Below, piece by piece: positions 27,025 to 35,764 of a stretch of 64,000 bases of DNA. The position numbers and the translations under genes were made by a program. Position 1 is the stretch's first letter; every line of letters begins with the position of its first letter. The notes under the pieces were generated by a model that was not told the DNA's origin, made no database searches, and saw only the letters and a list, made by a program, of their open reading frames with translations. Origin of the DNA: QALR01 sp045646925 (GTDB lineage: Bacteria; Bacillota; Clostridia; Oscillospirales; CAG-272); assembly GCA_045646925.1 (NCBI GenBank), contig JAZRLQ010000012.1:11954-75953 (forward strand). The letters are read 5' to 3'.

Positions 27025-27996
27025 ATGAATAACATCACCATCCACGGTATCTGCAAGGCGCTTCTGAAGCACGACAATTTTCTCGTCTTCACACACAAAA
27101 ATCCCGACGCGGATACCATCGGCTCCTGCTTTGCGCTGATCGTCACGCTCCGTCTTCTCGGAAAAACCGTATATCCCGCCTGCTGCGACAGAATCCCCGC
27201 TTCGCTCGCCTTCATGACCGAGGGCAATCGCGAATTTCATATTGAAAACGCACCTGCGGACTTCAAGCCCGAATATTACATCAGCGTGGACGTTGCCTCG
27301 ACCGCGCAGCTCGGCTCCTATCGGGATTACGCGAAGAAGATCGATCTCTCGCTCGATCATCACGCAACGCACGAAAATTTCTCGAAGCATTACCTGACGG
27401 ATGCGCACGCGGCGGCTTGCGCAGAGATCGTTTACCACGTGGTCAATCGTCTTCTCAGCGGTAACATCACGGAGCGGATCGCTTCCCTGCTTTACGCGGC
27501 GCTCGCCGCTGATACGGGCGGCTTCCGTTACGCCAATACGACTCCCGTCACACATAAGATCGCGGCAAATCTGATCGAAAAGGGCGCGTCTCACGCCGAG
27601 ATCTGCCGCAATCTCTTCGAATGCAAAACGAAAACGGCGCTCGCCGCAGAAGCCTTTGCCATGGCAAACGTTTCCTATCGTTGCGCAGGAAAGATCTCCC
27701 ACGTCAAGATCACCAAGGAAGACAAACGCGCGCACGGCTTCGAGGACGAAGATACGTACGACGTGATCAACGTCATCCGACGCGTAGACGGCGTTAAGGT
27801 AGCCATTCTCATGCGCGAGAAGGATGACGGCACCTACAAGATCTCCACCCGCTCCGCAGGCGAGGTCGACGTTTCGAAGATCTGCGCGATCTTCGGTGGC
27901 GGCGGTCACGCAGGCGCCGCAGGCTGCAGCGTTTCTCCCGAAATGGCGGATGCAGCGCTCGAACGAATCATAAAGGAATGCGGCTTCCATGAGTGA
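27025..27996 (+). CDS. nrnA: Bifunctional oligoribonuclease / PAP phosphatase NrnA (DHH family)
   Basis: A 323-residue DHH-DHHA1 phosphoesterase that degrades nanoRNAs and hydrolyses 3'-phosphoadenosine 5'-phosphate. Manganese ligands: HKNPDADTIGS near residue 23, the DHH motif in SLDHHATHENF, and an intervening SVDVAS. The C-terminal DHHA1 domain has the RNA-binding signature GGGGHAGAAG. The ATG at 27025 is preferred because AAAGGACGG lies upstream; an ATG at 27004 overlaps the rbfA stop. It overlaps truB by 8 nt. The rbfA-nrnA-truB order is common in Firmicutes. Confidence 0.92.
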   Translation: MNNITIHGICKALLKHDNFLVFTHKNPDADTIGSCFALIVTLRLLGKTVYPACCDRIPASLAFMTEGNREFHIENAPADFKPEYYISVDVASTAQLGSYRDYAKKIDLSLDHHATHENFSKHYLTDAHAAACAEIVYHVVNRLLSGNITERIASLLYAALAADTGGFRYANTTPVTHKIAANLIEKGASHAEICRNLFECKTKTALAAEAFAMANVSYRCAGKISHVKITKEDKRAHGFEDEDTYDVINVIRRVDGVKVAILMREKDDGTYKISTRSAGEVDVSKICAIFGGGGHAGAAGCSVSPEMADAALERIIKECGFHE

Positions 27997-28888
27997 CGGC
28001 GTTCTTCTTATTCATAAACCCTACGGCGTAACGTCCTTTGACGTGGTCGCGCGCATACGCCGTCTTTATGGGACAAGACAGGTCGGACACACCGGCACGC
28101 TTGATCCCATCGCCACGGGACTTCTCCCCGTCCTCGTCGGCAGAGCCGTAAAGGCATCCGAGTTTTTGACAGAAAAGGATAAGGAATACGTCGCGGGACT
28201 CCGACTCGGTCTGACCACCGACAGTGAGGACGTCACGGGAAATATTCTCACGACAAGCGACGATATCCCGTCGTGCGAGACCGTTTTTTCGACGGCAAAG
28301 CAATTCGTCGGAGAGATCATGCAGATTCCCCCGATGTACAGCGCGCTGAAGGTCGGCGGTGAAAAGCTCGTCGATCTCGCCAGACGCGGCATTGTCATTG
28401 AAAGAGAGGCTCGTCCGATCACCGTTCACGAGCTGGACATTGAGGGCGACGGCGCGGATTATACCATGCGCGTCTTCTGCTCCAAGGGAACGTATATCCG
28501 CACGCTTTGCGCCGATATCGGAAGCAAGCTCGGTTGCGGCGGCGTGATGTCTTCTTTAATACGCACAAAAACGGGCGCGTTTTCTCTCGAAAACGCATAT
28601 ACACTCGAGGCTCTGGAGGCAATGACACCCGAAGAGCGCGGCTCGGTGCTTCTCCACACGGAAACGCTCTTTGAGCATTTGCCGAAGGTCACGCTCGGAG
28701 ATTTCTTTGCGGGACTTTCGCGCAACGGCTGTGAGATCTATCAGAGAAAGATCGGAACCGATTTCTCTTTGCAAACAAAGCTCCGCGTCTACGACAAAAA
28801 GGGCTTTTACGCCATCGGAGAGGTTCGCGAGTACCCCGACGGATCTGCGATCAAGCTTCTGAAAAGATTTGATATTCCGGGAAAATAA
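27989..28888 (+). CDS. truB: tRNA pseudouridine-55 synthase
   Basis: A 299-residue TruB that makes pseudouridine 55 in the T loop of tRNAs. D39 in GHTGTLDPIATGLLPV is the catalytic aspartate. Other landmarks are INKPYGVTS-like IHKPYGVTSF, IPPMYSALKVGGEKLVDLARRG and SKGTYIRTLCADIG. The C-terminal domain is present. Last gene of the rbfA-nrnA-truB operon, overlapping nrnA by 8 nt. Confidence 0.96.
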   Translation: MSDGVLLIHKPYGVTSFDVVARIRRLYGTRQVGHTGTLDPIATGLLPVLVGRAVKASEFLTEKDKEYVAGLRLGLTTDSEDVTGNILTTSDDIPSCETVFSTAKQFVGEIMQIPPMYSALKVGGEKLVDLARRGIVIEREARPITVHELDIEGDGADYTMRVFCSKGTYIRTLCADIGSKLGCGGVMSSLIRTKTGAFSLENAYTLEALEAMTPEERGSVLLHTETLFEHLPKVTLGDFFAGLSRNGCEIYQRKIGTDFSLQTKLRVYDKKGFYAIGEVREYPDGSAIKLLKRFDIPGK

Positions 28889-28897
28889 CGTATATGT

Positions 28898-28926
28898 AAA
28901 GAGCAAGCCAAGGCTTGCTCTTTTCT
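28898..28926. terminator. Bidirectional terminator between truB and gerAB
   Basis: AAAGAGCAAGCC-aa-GGCTTGCTCTTT, with T-runs on both strands. It can end both the truB operon and the convergent ger operon. Confidence 0.85.
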
Positions 28927-28956
28927 ATTATCATACAGAATCATTTCAATCGCTTT

Positions 28957-29742
28957 TCATTGCCCTCCGCGCTCCGTGCAAACGCAGACGAGCAAAGCAA
29001 GTCTTATCAACGTTGCCGTCCATCCAAAGAAAAGGAGAAAGACGTTTTCCCTTCCGGCGCCGTAGAGCATGAACAAAAAGGCGCATACCGCGGCGGCGAC
29101 AGCGCCGCCAAACAAAACGAGAGGAATGCGAATCGGGTTGCAATTTGCGTTCGGTGTCGTCGCGCTTTGCAGTGTCGTCATTGAAAACAGATAAAAGATC
29201 GGTGACGGCAATACGGTGATCCACACGCACGGATCTTCTCCAAACGTACGCAGATCCAAAGCCGAAAACCTCCGAAGCACAACCCAAAGGATCAGCGGCG
29301 CAATCAGAAACGCCGTAAGCTCCGAAAAACGTCCAACCACCGTCAATCCATGCGCACCGACGAAGACCGCAAGAAACAGTACCGCCGCCGCCACCAACGA
29401 GAGCGGCAGAAAATCCGTAAAATCATGTGTCCGACAGAAAACCGCGATCCAAATCAGAATCAGCTCCGCCGCGCCAAAGACGGAAAATATCCTCGCAAAT
29501 ACTCTCGCCGCCATATGCGGTCTTCCGCACGACAAAAAGGAAATCCACCTGCCCTTTTCGGAAAAATCCGTCGGCAAGCGCCGCAGATAAAGATATCCGA
29601 CCGCAGAATATACGAAAGCGGAGATCAATGGGATCAGCAATGAAAGCACCGCCGTTTCCGATAGCAAAAACATACCCGAAAATACGTAAGCAAACGAGAG
29701 AAAGAAAAGCTGGAACAGAGTGATCTTTGATCTTGCGGGCAT
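28957..29742 (-). CDS. Short GerAB/YndE-like germinant receptor permease subunit
   Basis: A 261-residue polytopic membrane protein with about eight hydrophobic segments. It starts MPARSKITLFQLFFLSFAYV, resembling the N-terminus of GerAB-type APC-superfamily proteins (KISxxQLFxL). Typical GerAB proteins have about 360 residues and ten helices, so this one is about 100 residues short. It follows the gerAA homologue on the same strand (77-nt gap) with a strong site AAAGGAGG, so it is expressed as a unit. The family call rests on the N-terminal motif, topology and neighbour. No gerAC-type lipoprotein gene follows; truB is convergent immediately after. Confidence 0.65.
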   Translation of the reverse strand: MPARSKITLFQLFFLSFAYVFSGMFLLSETAVLSLLIPLISAFVYSAVGYLYLRRLPTDFSEKGRWISFLSCGRPHMAARVFARIFSVFGAAELILIWIAVFCRTHDFTDFLPLSLVAAAVLFLAVFVGAHGLTVVGRFSELTAFLIAPLILWVVLRRFSALDLRTFGEDPCVWITVLPSPIFYLFSMTTLQSATTPNANCNPIRIPLVLFGGAVAAAVCAFLFMLYGAGRENVFLLFFGWTATLIRLALLVCVCTERGGQ

Positions 29743-29818
29743 TTTTCCTTCCTCCTTTTCTTTGCGGACGGTCACTGTACATACACAGAGAAGAAAGCGC
29801 CATTTACTCGACGGATCT

Positions 29819-31255
29819 TCACTTTTTTCCCGATGTGCGACGGATCTCCTTCCCCGTGATCGAGATCGGCGCTCTTTTCATCGCCCACAGAGGAGCCACA
29901 TAGATAAAATCGCGCAATCCCCATGGGTCGATCGGCGCGAATGGACTGAGATACGGTACGCCAAAGGAGCTTTTTGCGCAGAGCATGACCGCCGCGATTG
30001 CAACGGCGGCAAAAAAGCCGAATAGGCCCAAAGCGCCCGAAACAACGATCATGAAAAAGCGGTACAGAATATTAGCATTCATATACGGAGGGATCATAAA
30101 ATTGCAGACCGCGGCAAGCGCAACGACGATCAATACCGGGGCGGAGGTGATCCCCGCTTTGATCGCGCTGTCGCCCAAAATCAAGGACCCCACAAGTCCC
30201 ACCGCAGAACCGACCGCCTTCGGCATACGAAGACCGACCTCCCGTACCGCTTCGAAAATAAGAAAGATCACCAACACCTCCCAGAAAAGAGAAAACGGAA
30301 GATTCTCTCTTGCCTCCGATACGGATGAGACCAGATATCCCGGCAAAACGTCCTTGTGCCGAACGAAAAGAGCCACGAAAAGAGCGGGCAAATACAACGC
30401 CACCGTATAGGAAACGAATCGGAGCAGACGGACGAAAGTCGCGTACCACGGACTTTTCGTATAATCCTCCGTCACCTGAAACGCTTCGCAGAAAAGATAC
30501 GGCGCTGTCAGAACAACGGGAGAGCCGTCCACGACGATCGCCACTCTGCCCTCCGTCAGCTTTGCCGCCACCTTATCCGGTCTTTCGGAATTACCCACCG
30601 TCGGATAAAAGGGCGCTTTTCCATCCTGAATACAGATCTCCACGTATCCGGAGTCCAGAACGACGTCCGTTCGGATTTCCGAGATCCTTTTGCAAACCAG
30701 AGAAACGATTTCCTTTTTCGCGACACCTTCCATATACAAAACGGAAACGTCCGTTTTCGAGACCGTTCCCACCGTGAAGGAGAGTCTTTTGAGCTTTGCG
30801 GAATGCAAACGACGGCGCAAAAGCACGACGTTGTTTTCCCCACTTTCCGTAAAACCCTCGTGCGGTCCGCGGATCACGTTTTCCGTTTCGGGTTCTTCGG
30901 TCGAACGCCCCGTATCGTTTTTCGTAAAAACGGAAATGCCGAGAACGTCCTCGCCGAGATCGCCGAACAGAACGGCGTTGCCCGCAAGCACCGCGTCAAC
31001 AGCCGACGGAAAACAATCAAGCTTCTCAATCTTGATATTGGTGATCAGGGAAGATATCGGAATCCGCGCTTCTCCCGCCGCGTAAGCGCGGGAAATCGGC
31101 TCCAGAATATATTCGTTCATATATTCTCTCGAGCTGAAGCCGACGAAGTAAGCAATATAGAGCTTCTTCGTTCCAAGATCCAATTCTCTCACGGCAAAAT
31201 CCGACGCGTCGGAAAACACCGAAAAAAATTCTTCCTTGATCTTTTCTGCGTCCAT
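29819..31255 (-). CDS. Spore germination receptor protein, GerA family (A subunit)
   Basis: A 478-residue GerA-family protein, the inner-membrane A subunit of germinant receptors. The soluble N-terminal half has LYIAYFVGFSSREYM, VDAVLAGNAVLF, the family linker GPHEGFTESGENNVVLLRRRL, and KLTEGRVAIVVDGSPVVLTAPYLF before the membrane half. The C-terminal half has about five membrane helices and the motif LPFSLFWEVLVIFLIFEAVREVGLRMPK. I start it at the ATG at 31255 because the more distal GTG overlaps the -10 of a sigma-G-like promoter; AGAGAGG lies 11 nt upstream. Expected only in the forespore. Confidence 0.88.
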   Translation of the reverse strand: MDAEKIKEEFFSVFSDASDFAVRELDLGTKKLYIAYFVGFSSREYMNEYILEPISRAYAAGEARIPISSLITNIKIEKLDCFPSAVDAVLAGNAVLFGDLGEDVLGISVFTKNDTGRSTEEPETENVIRGPHEGFTESGENNVVLLRRRLHSAKLKRLSFTVGTVSKTDVSVLYMEGVAKKEIVSLVCKRISEIRTDVVLDSGYVEICIQDGKAPFYPTVGNSERPDKVAAKLTEGRVAIVVDGSPVVLTAPYLFCEAFQVTEDYTKSPWYATFVRLLRFVSYTVALYLPALFVALFVRHKDVLPGYLVSSVSEARENLPFSLFWEVLVIFLIFEAVREVGLRMPKAVGSAVGLVGSLILGDSAIKAGITSAPVLIVVALAAVCNFMIPPYMNANILYRFFMIVVSGALGLFGFFAAVAIAAVMLCAKSSFGVPYLSPFAPIDPWGLRDFIYVAPLWAMKRAPISITGKEIRRTSGKK

Positions 31256-31299
31256 CGGCGAAACAACCTCTCTTGGTAACTTTGTGTTGATGATGTCTT

Positions 31300-31330
31300 C
31301 AGTATGCACCGAACGCGCCGGAGTTATTCA
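31300..31330 (-). promoter_or_regulatory. Candidate sigma-G promoter of the gerA locus
   Basis: On the minus strand TGAATA (complement of 31325-31330) is followed after 18 bp by CATACTG (complement of 31300-31306). This matches the sigma-G form TGnATA-17/18-CATnnTA at all but the last base. No sigma-A promoter is visible here. gerA operons are sigma-G dependent in Bacillus. Confidence 0.6.
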
Positions 31331-31454
31331 TGGGACGGAAATAAATTTTCGCTTACTCGATGAATCCCCTTTTGTCTCAAAAACCATGTGAAAAGCAAAC
31401 ACGATCACCCCTCCAAAAATTCAACGTCCCAAAACGAAAAGCACGAAAATCTTG

Positions 31455-31483
31455 TTGACTTTTTTCGCAAAATCAAGTATAAT
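31455..31483 (+). promoter_or_regulatory. Promoter of the MFS transporter gene
   Basis: TTGACT at 31455-31460 and TATAAT at 31478-31483, 17-bp spacer, diverging from the ger operon. Confidence 0.8.
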
Positions 31484-31546
31484 ATGCTCATAAAAGCATA
31501 TCTTCGTTTCCTGAATCATTTCGCCGATCGGCAGAAAGGGATCGTT

Positions 31547-32890
31547 ATGAACCGTTTTTTCAGTAGTGTCAAAGCTTGCGTCAGACAGTGGGTTTACGTT
31601 TATAACGTAAAGGACGACCTTGGCAGAGGCAGATTCTGTATGCTCCTCTCCTCCATCATGGCAGGGCTCGTCGGACAGCTTTCGGGAGGTCTTTTCTACA
31701 CGAGCTTTCTTCTCATGTATGGACTCGACAAATCCCGTATCGGTATTCTGACGTTCATTCCCTATATCACCTGTCTGCTCAATATATTCTCACCGATCCT
31801 GCTGGAGCATTTCAAAAAACGAAAATGGATCCTCACGGCGAGCAAGCTTTCGTATTACGCCATCAGTATTATTGGCATTACGGTGCTTCCGATGATCGTC
31901 AAGGACCCCAACGCGCTTCTGCTTTGGTTCGTCATTCTGATCATCGTCGCGAATTCCATAAACCAGCTTTTTGCTTCGGGCTTTTCCGCATGGAACGCCA
32001 ACTTTCTGCCCGATAACGTTCGCGTGGACTATTTCAACTCCGCGAGCTGCATAAACAGCGCCATCACCTTTGCCGTCACGCTCGTCGTTTCCGCGATCGG
32101 CGACGCGCTTTCCGGCACGCCGCAGGAGCTTCCCATGCTCATCACCATCCGATTCATCGCGTTCGTTCTCGCCATCATCGACTGCGCGATCTGGCTTATT
32201 CCGAAGGAATTCCCCTACGCAACCAAGGCAAGAACGAAATTCTCCAATATCTTCACTCTCCCCGTCAAAAACAAGCGTTTTCTGGGCACGATCCTCATCG
32301 CCGCGTCCTACACCTTTGCGCTCAACCTGCCCAACGCAACCCTCAACGCATACATTCTCGAGGACGTGGGCATCAGCTATACGCTCTGTAACGGCATCAA
32401 CGCCACCTACTTCCTTTTCTTCTTTTTCTTCTCGGGAATGTGGAAGAGGCTCATATCCAAATGCTATTGGTTCCGCGCCTTCGCGATCGTGCTTCTCATA
32501 CACGCCTCGACCTATTACGCGTACTCCTTCGTCACGGCGGATACCGTTTGGCTCTACGTCACCGTCCGCTTCTCCCAGCACGTTCTCGGCGTTGCCACGG
32601 GTACGATCATGTCCTCGCTTCCCTACATCAACCTGCCCGACGAGGACAGAACCAATTACCTCTCCTTCCACGCCATCGTCGCCAACCTCTCCGCCTTCTT
32701 CAGCATGATGGTCGGTACGGCGTTCACAGGTATCATGGGCGAGCGGATCGTTTCCGTTTTCGGTTATCACTTCTCATCGACGCAGATCCTGCTCTTCGCC
32801 TGCGCGTTCGCACAGTGCGTGGTCGCTCTGCTCTGCTTCGTATTCGCAAAACCGCTTACACCCCCCGAGGTCCGCAGACAAGCAAATTAA
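31547..32890 (+). CDS. MFS transporter of unknown substrate
   Basis: A 447-residue membrane protein with about twelve hydrophobic segments, arranged like the major facilitator superfamily. The first half has GLFYTSFLLMYGLDKSRIGILTFIPY and a cytoplasmic basic loop LLEHFKKRKWI between helices 2 and 3 in the place of the MFS motif A. The second half begins after a central loop around residue 215. The start ATG at 31547 follows GAAAGGG; the longer frame runs back through the promoter. The substrate cannot be inferred; it is a single gene without metabolic neighbours. Confidence 0.75.
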   Translation: MNRFFSSVKACVRQWVYVYNVKDDLGRGRFCMLLSSIMAGLVGQLSGGLFYTSFLLMYGLDKSRIGILTFIPYITCLLNIFSPILLEHFKKRKWILTASKLSYYAISIIGITVLPMIVKDPNALLLWFVILIIVANSINQLFASGFSAWNANFLPDNVRVDYFNSASCINSAITFAVTLVVSAIGDALSGTPQELPMLITIRFIAFVLAIIDCAIWLIPKEFPYATKARTKFSNIFTLPVKNKRFLGTILIAASYTFALNLPNATLNAYILEDVGISYTLCNGINATYFLFFFFFSGMWKRLISKCYWFRAFAIVLLIHASTYYAYSFVTADTVWLYVTVRFSQHVLGVATGTIMSSLPYINLPDEDRTNYLSFHAIVANLSAFFSMMVGTAFTGIMGERIVSVFGYHFSSTQILLFACAFAQCVVALLCFVFAKPLTPPEVRRQAN

Positions 32891-32933
32891 TCAAAAATTT
32901 TCATTGTTTTTTGTAAATATTTCAAAAAAACTA

Positions 32934-32961
32934 TTGCAAAATCGAAAAATTGTGGTATAAT
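32934..32961 (+). promoter_or_regulatory. Promoter of rplS
   Basis: TTGCAA at 32934-32939 and TATAAT at 32956-32961 with a 16-bp spacer. Confidence 0.7.
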
Positions 32962-32967
32962 GGATTT

Positions 32968-33045
32968 GTTATGCACTGTCATAGCAATGAAACGGTCCGC
33001 TGCATGCTCGCATGAACGTTTTATAATCTATTATATATATTTTAG
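32968..33045 (+). promoter_or_regulatory. rplS 5' leader, probable L19 leader
   Basis: A transcribed leader of about 90 nt precedes rplS. It contains GCATGCTCGCATG-type pairing and the stretch ACGGTCCGCTGCATG, which resembles the conserved core of Firmicutes L19 leaders as I remember it. By analogy it would mediate autogenous control by L19. Confidence 0.45.
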
Positions 33046-33057
33046 GAGGAGCCAATC

Positions 33058-33399
33058 ATGGATAAACTTCAGGCTTTCGCAAACGAGCAGTTGAAAACAG
33101 AAATCCCCCAGTTCGAAATCGGTGATTCTGTCGTTGTACACAACAAAATTAAGGAAGGTTCCAGAGAAAGAATTCAGCTTTTCGACGGTCTTGTAATCGC
33201 AAAGAAGAACGGTGGCATCGCTGAAACCTTTACCGTTAGAAAGATCGCTTACGGTATCGGTGTTGAAAAGACTTTCCCTCTTCACTCTCCCAACGTTGTT
33301 AAGGTTGACGTTACCCGCCGTGGTAAAGTTCGCCGTGCTAAGCTCTACTACGTTCGTGAACGCGTAGGTAAGGCTGCAAAGGTTAAGGAACTCATCTGA
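33058..33399 (+). CDS. rplS: 50S ribosomal protein L19
   Basis: A 113-residue L19, normal length, which sits at the interface of the ribosomal subunits. The family motifs are intact: IGDSVVVHNKIKEGSRERIQLFDGLVIAKKNGG, FTVRKIAYGIGVEKTFPLHSP and the C-terminal RRGKVRRAKLYYVRERVGKAAKVKE. A strong AGGAGG precedes the ATG by eight bases. It is transcribed alone, without the trmD-rimM genes that accompany it in many bacteria. Confidence 0.98.
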   Translation: MDKLQAFANEQLKTEIPQFEIGDSVVVHNKIKEGSRERIQLFDGLVIAKKNGGIAETFTVRKIAYGIGVEKTFPLHSPNVVKVDVTRRGKVRRAKLYYVRERVGKAAKVKELI

Positions 33400-33425
33400 T
33401 TTCCGAATCCCAAATAAGCGTAAAA

Positions 33426-33471
33426 AGCGAAGTTTTCGAGACATCTCCGGAAACTTCGCTCTTTTATTTTT
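33426..33471 (+). terminator. Terminator of rplS
   Basis: AGCGAAGTTT-loop-AAACTTCGCT followed by CTTTTATTTTT. Confidence 0.85.
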
Positions 33472-33531
33472 CATAGGACACAACTCTCAAATTTTCGACG
33501 AAATTTATGTGAAATTTCATGAAATTGCTTA

Positions 33532-33560
33532 TTGAAATCTCCATTTGTTTATGTTAGAAT
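33532..33560 (+). promoter_or_regulatory. Promoter of the PurF-like gene
   Basis: TTGAAA at 33532-33537 and TAGAAT at 33555-33560, 17-bp spacer. No purine riboswitch is visible between it and the gene. Confidence 0.65.
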
Positions 33561-33599
33561 AAAGTATATTTATCTTGTTTCAGAAAAGAGGATTATTAT

Positions 33600-35012
33600 A
33601 TGGGCGGCTTTTTTGGCGCTGTATCAAAAGAAGATTGCGTATTTGACTTGTTTTATGGTGTAGACTACCACTCTCACCTCGGCACCCGCCGTGCAGGCAT
33701 GGTCGTATACGGCAGGGAAAACGGCTTTGACAAAGCCATTCACAATATCGAAAACGCTCCCTTCCGTTCGAAATTCAAACAGGAAGCCAACGAAATGCTT
33801 GGCGAATACGGCATCGGCTGTATTTCCGATTACGAAGCGCAACCGATTCTGATCCGCTCCCATCACGGAACCTTCAGCATTACGACTGTCGGAAAGATCA
33901 ACAATACGGAAGAGATAGCGGAAGCGATTCTCAAAAACCACACGCATTTCTTTGAAATGCAGAATGGCGAGATCAACCAGACGGAGCTTGTCGCCGCCAT
34001 CATCAATCAGAAAGAAAACTTCATCGAAGGCATCCAATACGCGCAGGAGATCATCGACGGCTCTATGAGCATGCTCATCCTCACTCCGAAGGGTGTCTAC
34101 GCCGTCCGTGACAAAAACGGCAGAACGCCCATCTTCATCGGTCAGAAGGAAGACGGCTTCTGCGCCAGCTCCGAAAGCTTCGCTTATCTCAATCTCGGCT
34201 ACACGGACTATAAATCTCTCACCCCCGGCGAGATCGTCGTTATGAATGAAAACGGCGTCAATACGCTCGTTTGTCCCAACACCCCCATGAAGATCTGCAC
34301 GTTCCTCTGGGTCTATTACGGTTATCCGTCCTCGTCCTACGAAGGCATGACCGTCGAGCAAATGCGCTATAACTGCGGCAAATGCCTCGCAAAGAGAGAC
34401 AAGGGTGTCGTTGAACCCGATATCGTCGCAGGCATTCCCGACTCCGGTGTCGCACACGCCATCGGATACGCCAACGAATCCTCCGTTGAATTTGCAAGAC
34501 CCTTCGTTAAATACACGCCCACGTGGCCCCGTTCCTTCATGCCCTCGCACCAAAACAAACGCAATCTGATCGCGAAAATGAAGCTGATCCCGATCCACGA
34601 GCTGATTCAGGGAAAGAAGCTTCTGCTCATCGACGACTCCATCGTACGAGGCACGCAGCTCGGAGAAACCGCGCAGTTCCTCTATGACAGCGGCGCAAAG
34701 GAAGTCCACATCCGCACGGGTTGTCCCCCCATTCTGTTCGGTTGCAAATATCTGAACTTCGCCCGCTCCTCCTCCGAAATGGAACTGATCACGCGCCGTG
34801 TCATCAGCGAATTGGAAGGCAAAACGCCCACCAAGGAGATCATCCGCGAATACGTAGATCCGGACGGCGAAAAATACAAGCAGATGTCCGCAAAGATCTG
34901 CGAAAAGCTTCACTTCACCTCGCTCGGCTATCTCCGTCTTGACGATATGCTCGAGTCCACCGGCGTTGATAAAGACAAGCTCTGCACCTACTGCTGGAAC
35001 GGAGAAGAATAA
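33600..35012 (+). CDS. Amidophosphoribosyltransferase homologue lacking glutaminase residues
   Basis: A 470-residue PurF homologue. The phosphoribosyltransferase half is intact, with the PRPP loop LLLIDDSIVRGTQ at 341-353. The N-terminal Ntn-glutaminase half is degenerate: it starts MGGFFGAV where PurF has CGIFG, so the nucleophilic cysteine is Gly, and the usual GHxRYST and HNG(N) motifs are replaced by GCISDYEAQ and VGKINN. Cysteines corresponding to the Fe-S ligands of Bacillus-type PurF appear kept (C233; the Cys pair in GCPPILFGC; CTYC at the C-terminus). It may use ammonia or another amine, or be regulatory. Genes annotated amidophosphoribosyltransferase with this MGGFFG start occur in other anaerobes, as I recall. 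No pur genes are nearby. Confidence 0.82.
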   Translation: MGGFFGAVSKEDCVFDLFYGVDYHSHLGTRRAGMVVYGRENGFDKAIHNIENAPFRSKFKQEANEMLGEYGIGCISDYEAQPILIRSHHGTFSITTVGKINNTEEIAEAILKNHTHFFEMQNGEINQTELVAAIINQKENFIEGIQYAQEIIDGSMSMLILTPKGVYAVRDKNGRTPIFIGQKEDGFCASSESFAYLNLGYTDYKSLTPGEIVVMNENGVNTLVCPNTPMKICTFLWVYYGYPSSSYEGMTVEQMRYNCGKCLAKRDKGVVEPDIVAGIPDSGVAHAIGYANESSVEFARPFVKYTPTWPRSFMPSHQNKRNLIAKMKLIPIHELIQGKKLLLIDDSIVRGTQLGETAQFLYDSGAKEVHIRTGCPPILFGCKYLNFARSSSEMELITRRVISELEGKTPTKEIIREYVDPDGEKYKQMSAKICEKLHFTSLGYLRLDDMLESTGVDKDKLCTYCWNGEE

Positions 35013-35026
35013 TTCCAAACCTCATA

Positions 35027-35071
35027 GCCGCCATGCCCGCTTCAATCGCGCAAGGCGGCTTATATTTATTT
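35027..35071 (+). terminator. Hairpin between the PurF-like gene and the next ORF
   Basis: AGCCGCC (35027-35033) and GGCGGCT (35054-35060) followed by a T-rich stretch. It may be a partial terminator. Confidence 0.45.
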
Positions 35072-35088
35072 GTAAAGGAGCGCCCTCT

Positions 35089-35676
35089 TTGTACCGACTA
35101 TATTTCAAACCCAAAAATATAAAGAAGATCCCTCTCCGTCATATACTCTTCTGGCTTCTTTTGACGGCGATTCTCGTCCTTTTATTCGCAGAAGCATTCT
35201 TTTTAGCGTCCAAACGGTTTGATTCCATCCGAGAAAAGCAAATCACCGTTGAACAGATCGGTCTCAATGGTCGCCGCACCAAAAATCTCATCGTATACGA
35301 AGAAGATCAAGCCTATTACATGAGTACCGGCTCTTTTCGCGCCCGCGCCTCCGTGAAGAAGATAAGTGAGGCTTGGGAAAATGGCACGATATCATCGGGA
35401 GATACGGTCACCATCCAATACGTCGACGAGAGCCATGTTCCCTTCCGCTCGTATCGTTATCAAAATCTGATCGTCAGTCTGCAAACGGAGGATACCGTTT
35501 ATTACGAGCTTGATACCGCAAAAAAGATAGCCGCGGAAAACCGTGCCGTCACGATCATCCTCTTTTTTCTGATCCTTTTCTTCTGGTTGATCGTGACGAA
35601 CGTCTTCACGCTTTTTGCATACGATATCGTCGGCAGAAGGAAGCCGACCAAACGCGAACGAAAAAAATCGAAATAA
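35089..35676 (+). CDS. Hypothetical two-helix membrane protein
   Basis: A 195-residue protein of unknown function. I start it at the TTG at 35089, eight bases after AAAGGAG; longer frames overlap the PurF-like gene. One membrane helix lies near residues 18-38 (ILFWLLLTAILVLLFAEAFF) and another near 160-180. Between them is an extracytoplasmic domain of about 120 residues with no cysteines and an alternating polar pattern suggesting beta-strands. The C-terminus is strongly basic. It precedes the ECF-type sigma gene but is separated by a weak hairpin. I do not recognise a family. Confidence 0.65.
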   Translation: MYRLYFKPKNIKKIPLRHILFWLLLTAILVLLFAEAFFLASKRFDSIREKQITVEQIGLNGRRTKNLIVYEEDQAYYMSTGSFRARASVKKISEAWENGTISSGDTVTIQYVDESHVPFRSYRYQNLIVSLQTEDTVYYELDTAKKIAAENRAVTIILFFLILFFWLIVTNVFTLFAYDIVGRRKPTKRERKKSK

Positions 35677-35764
35677 CCTCCAATTCCCGCGCCGCTATGT
35701 CCTCCATCGGCGCATTTTCCCATCACACAAAAAATTTTCAAAAAAATTCAAAAACTACCTAACG

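Noticed and set aside
31256..31309. Longer GTG start for gerAA
   Set aside because: It overlaps the -10 of the sigma-G-like promoter and lacks a ribosome binding site at the right distance.
33400..33599. Purine riboswitch or PRPP riboswitch before the PurF-like gene
   Set aside because: The leader after the promoter is only about 35 nt and shows no conserved riboswitch core.
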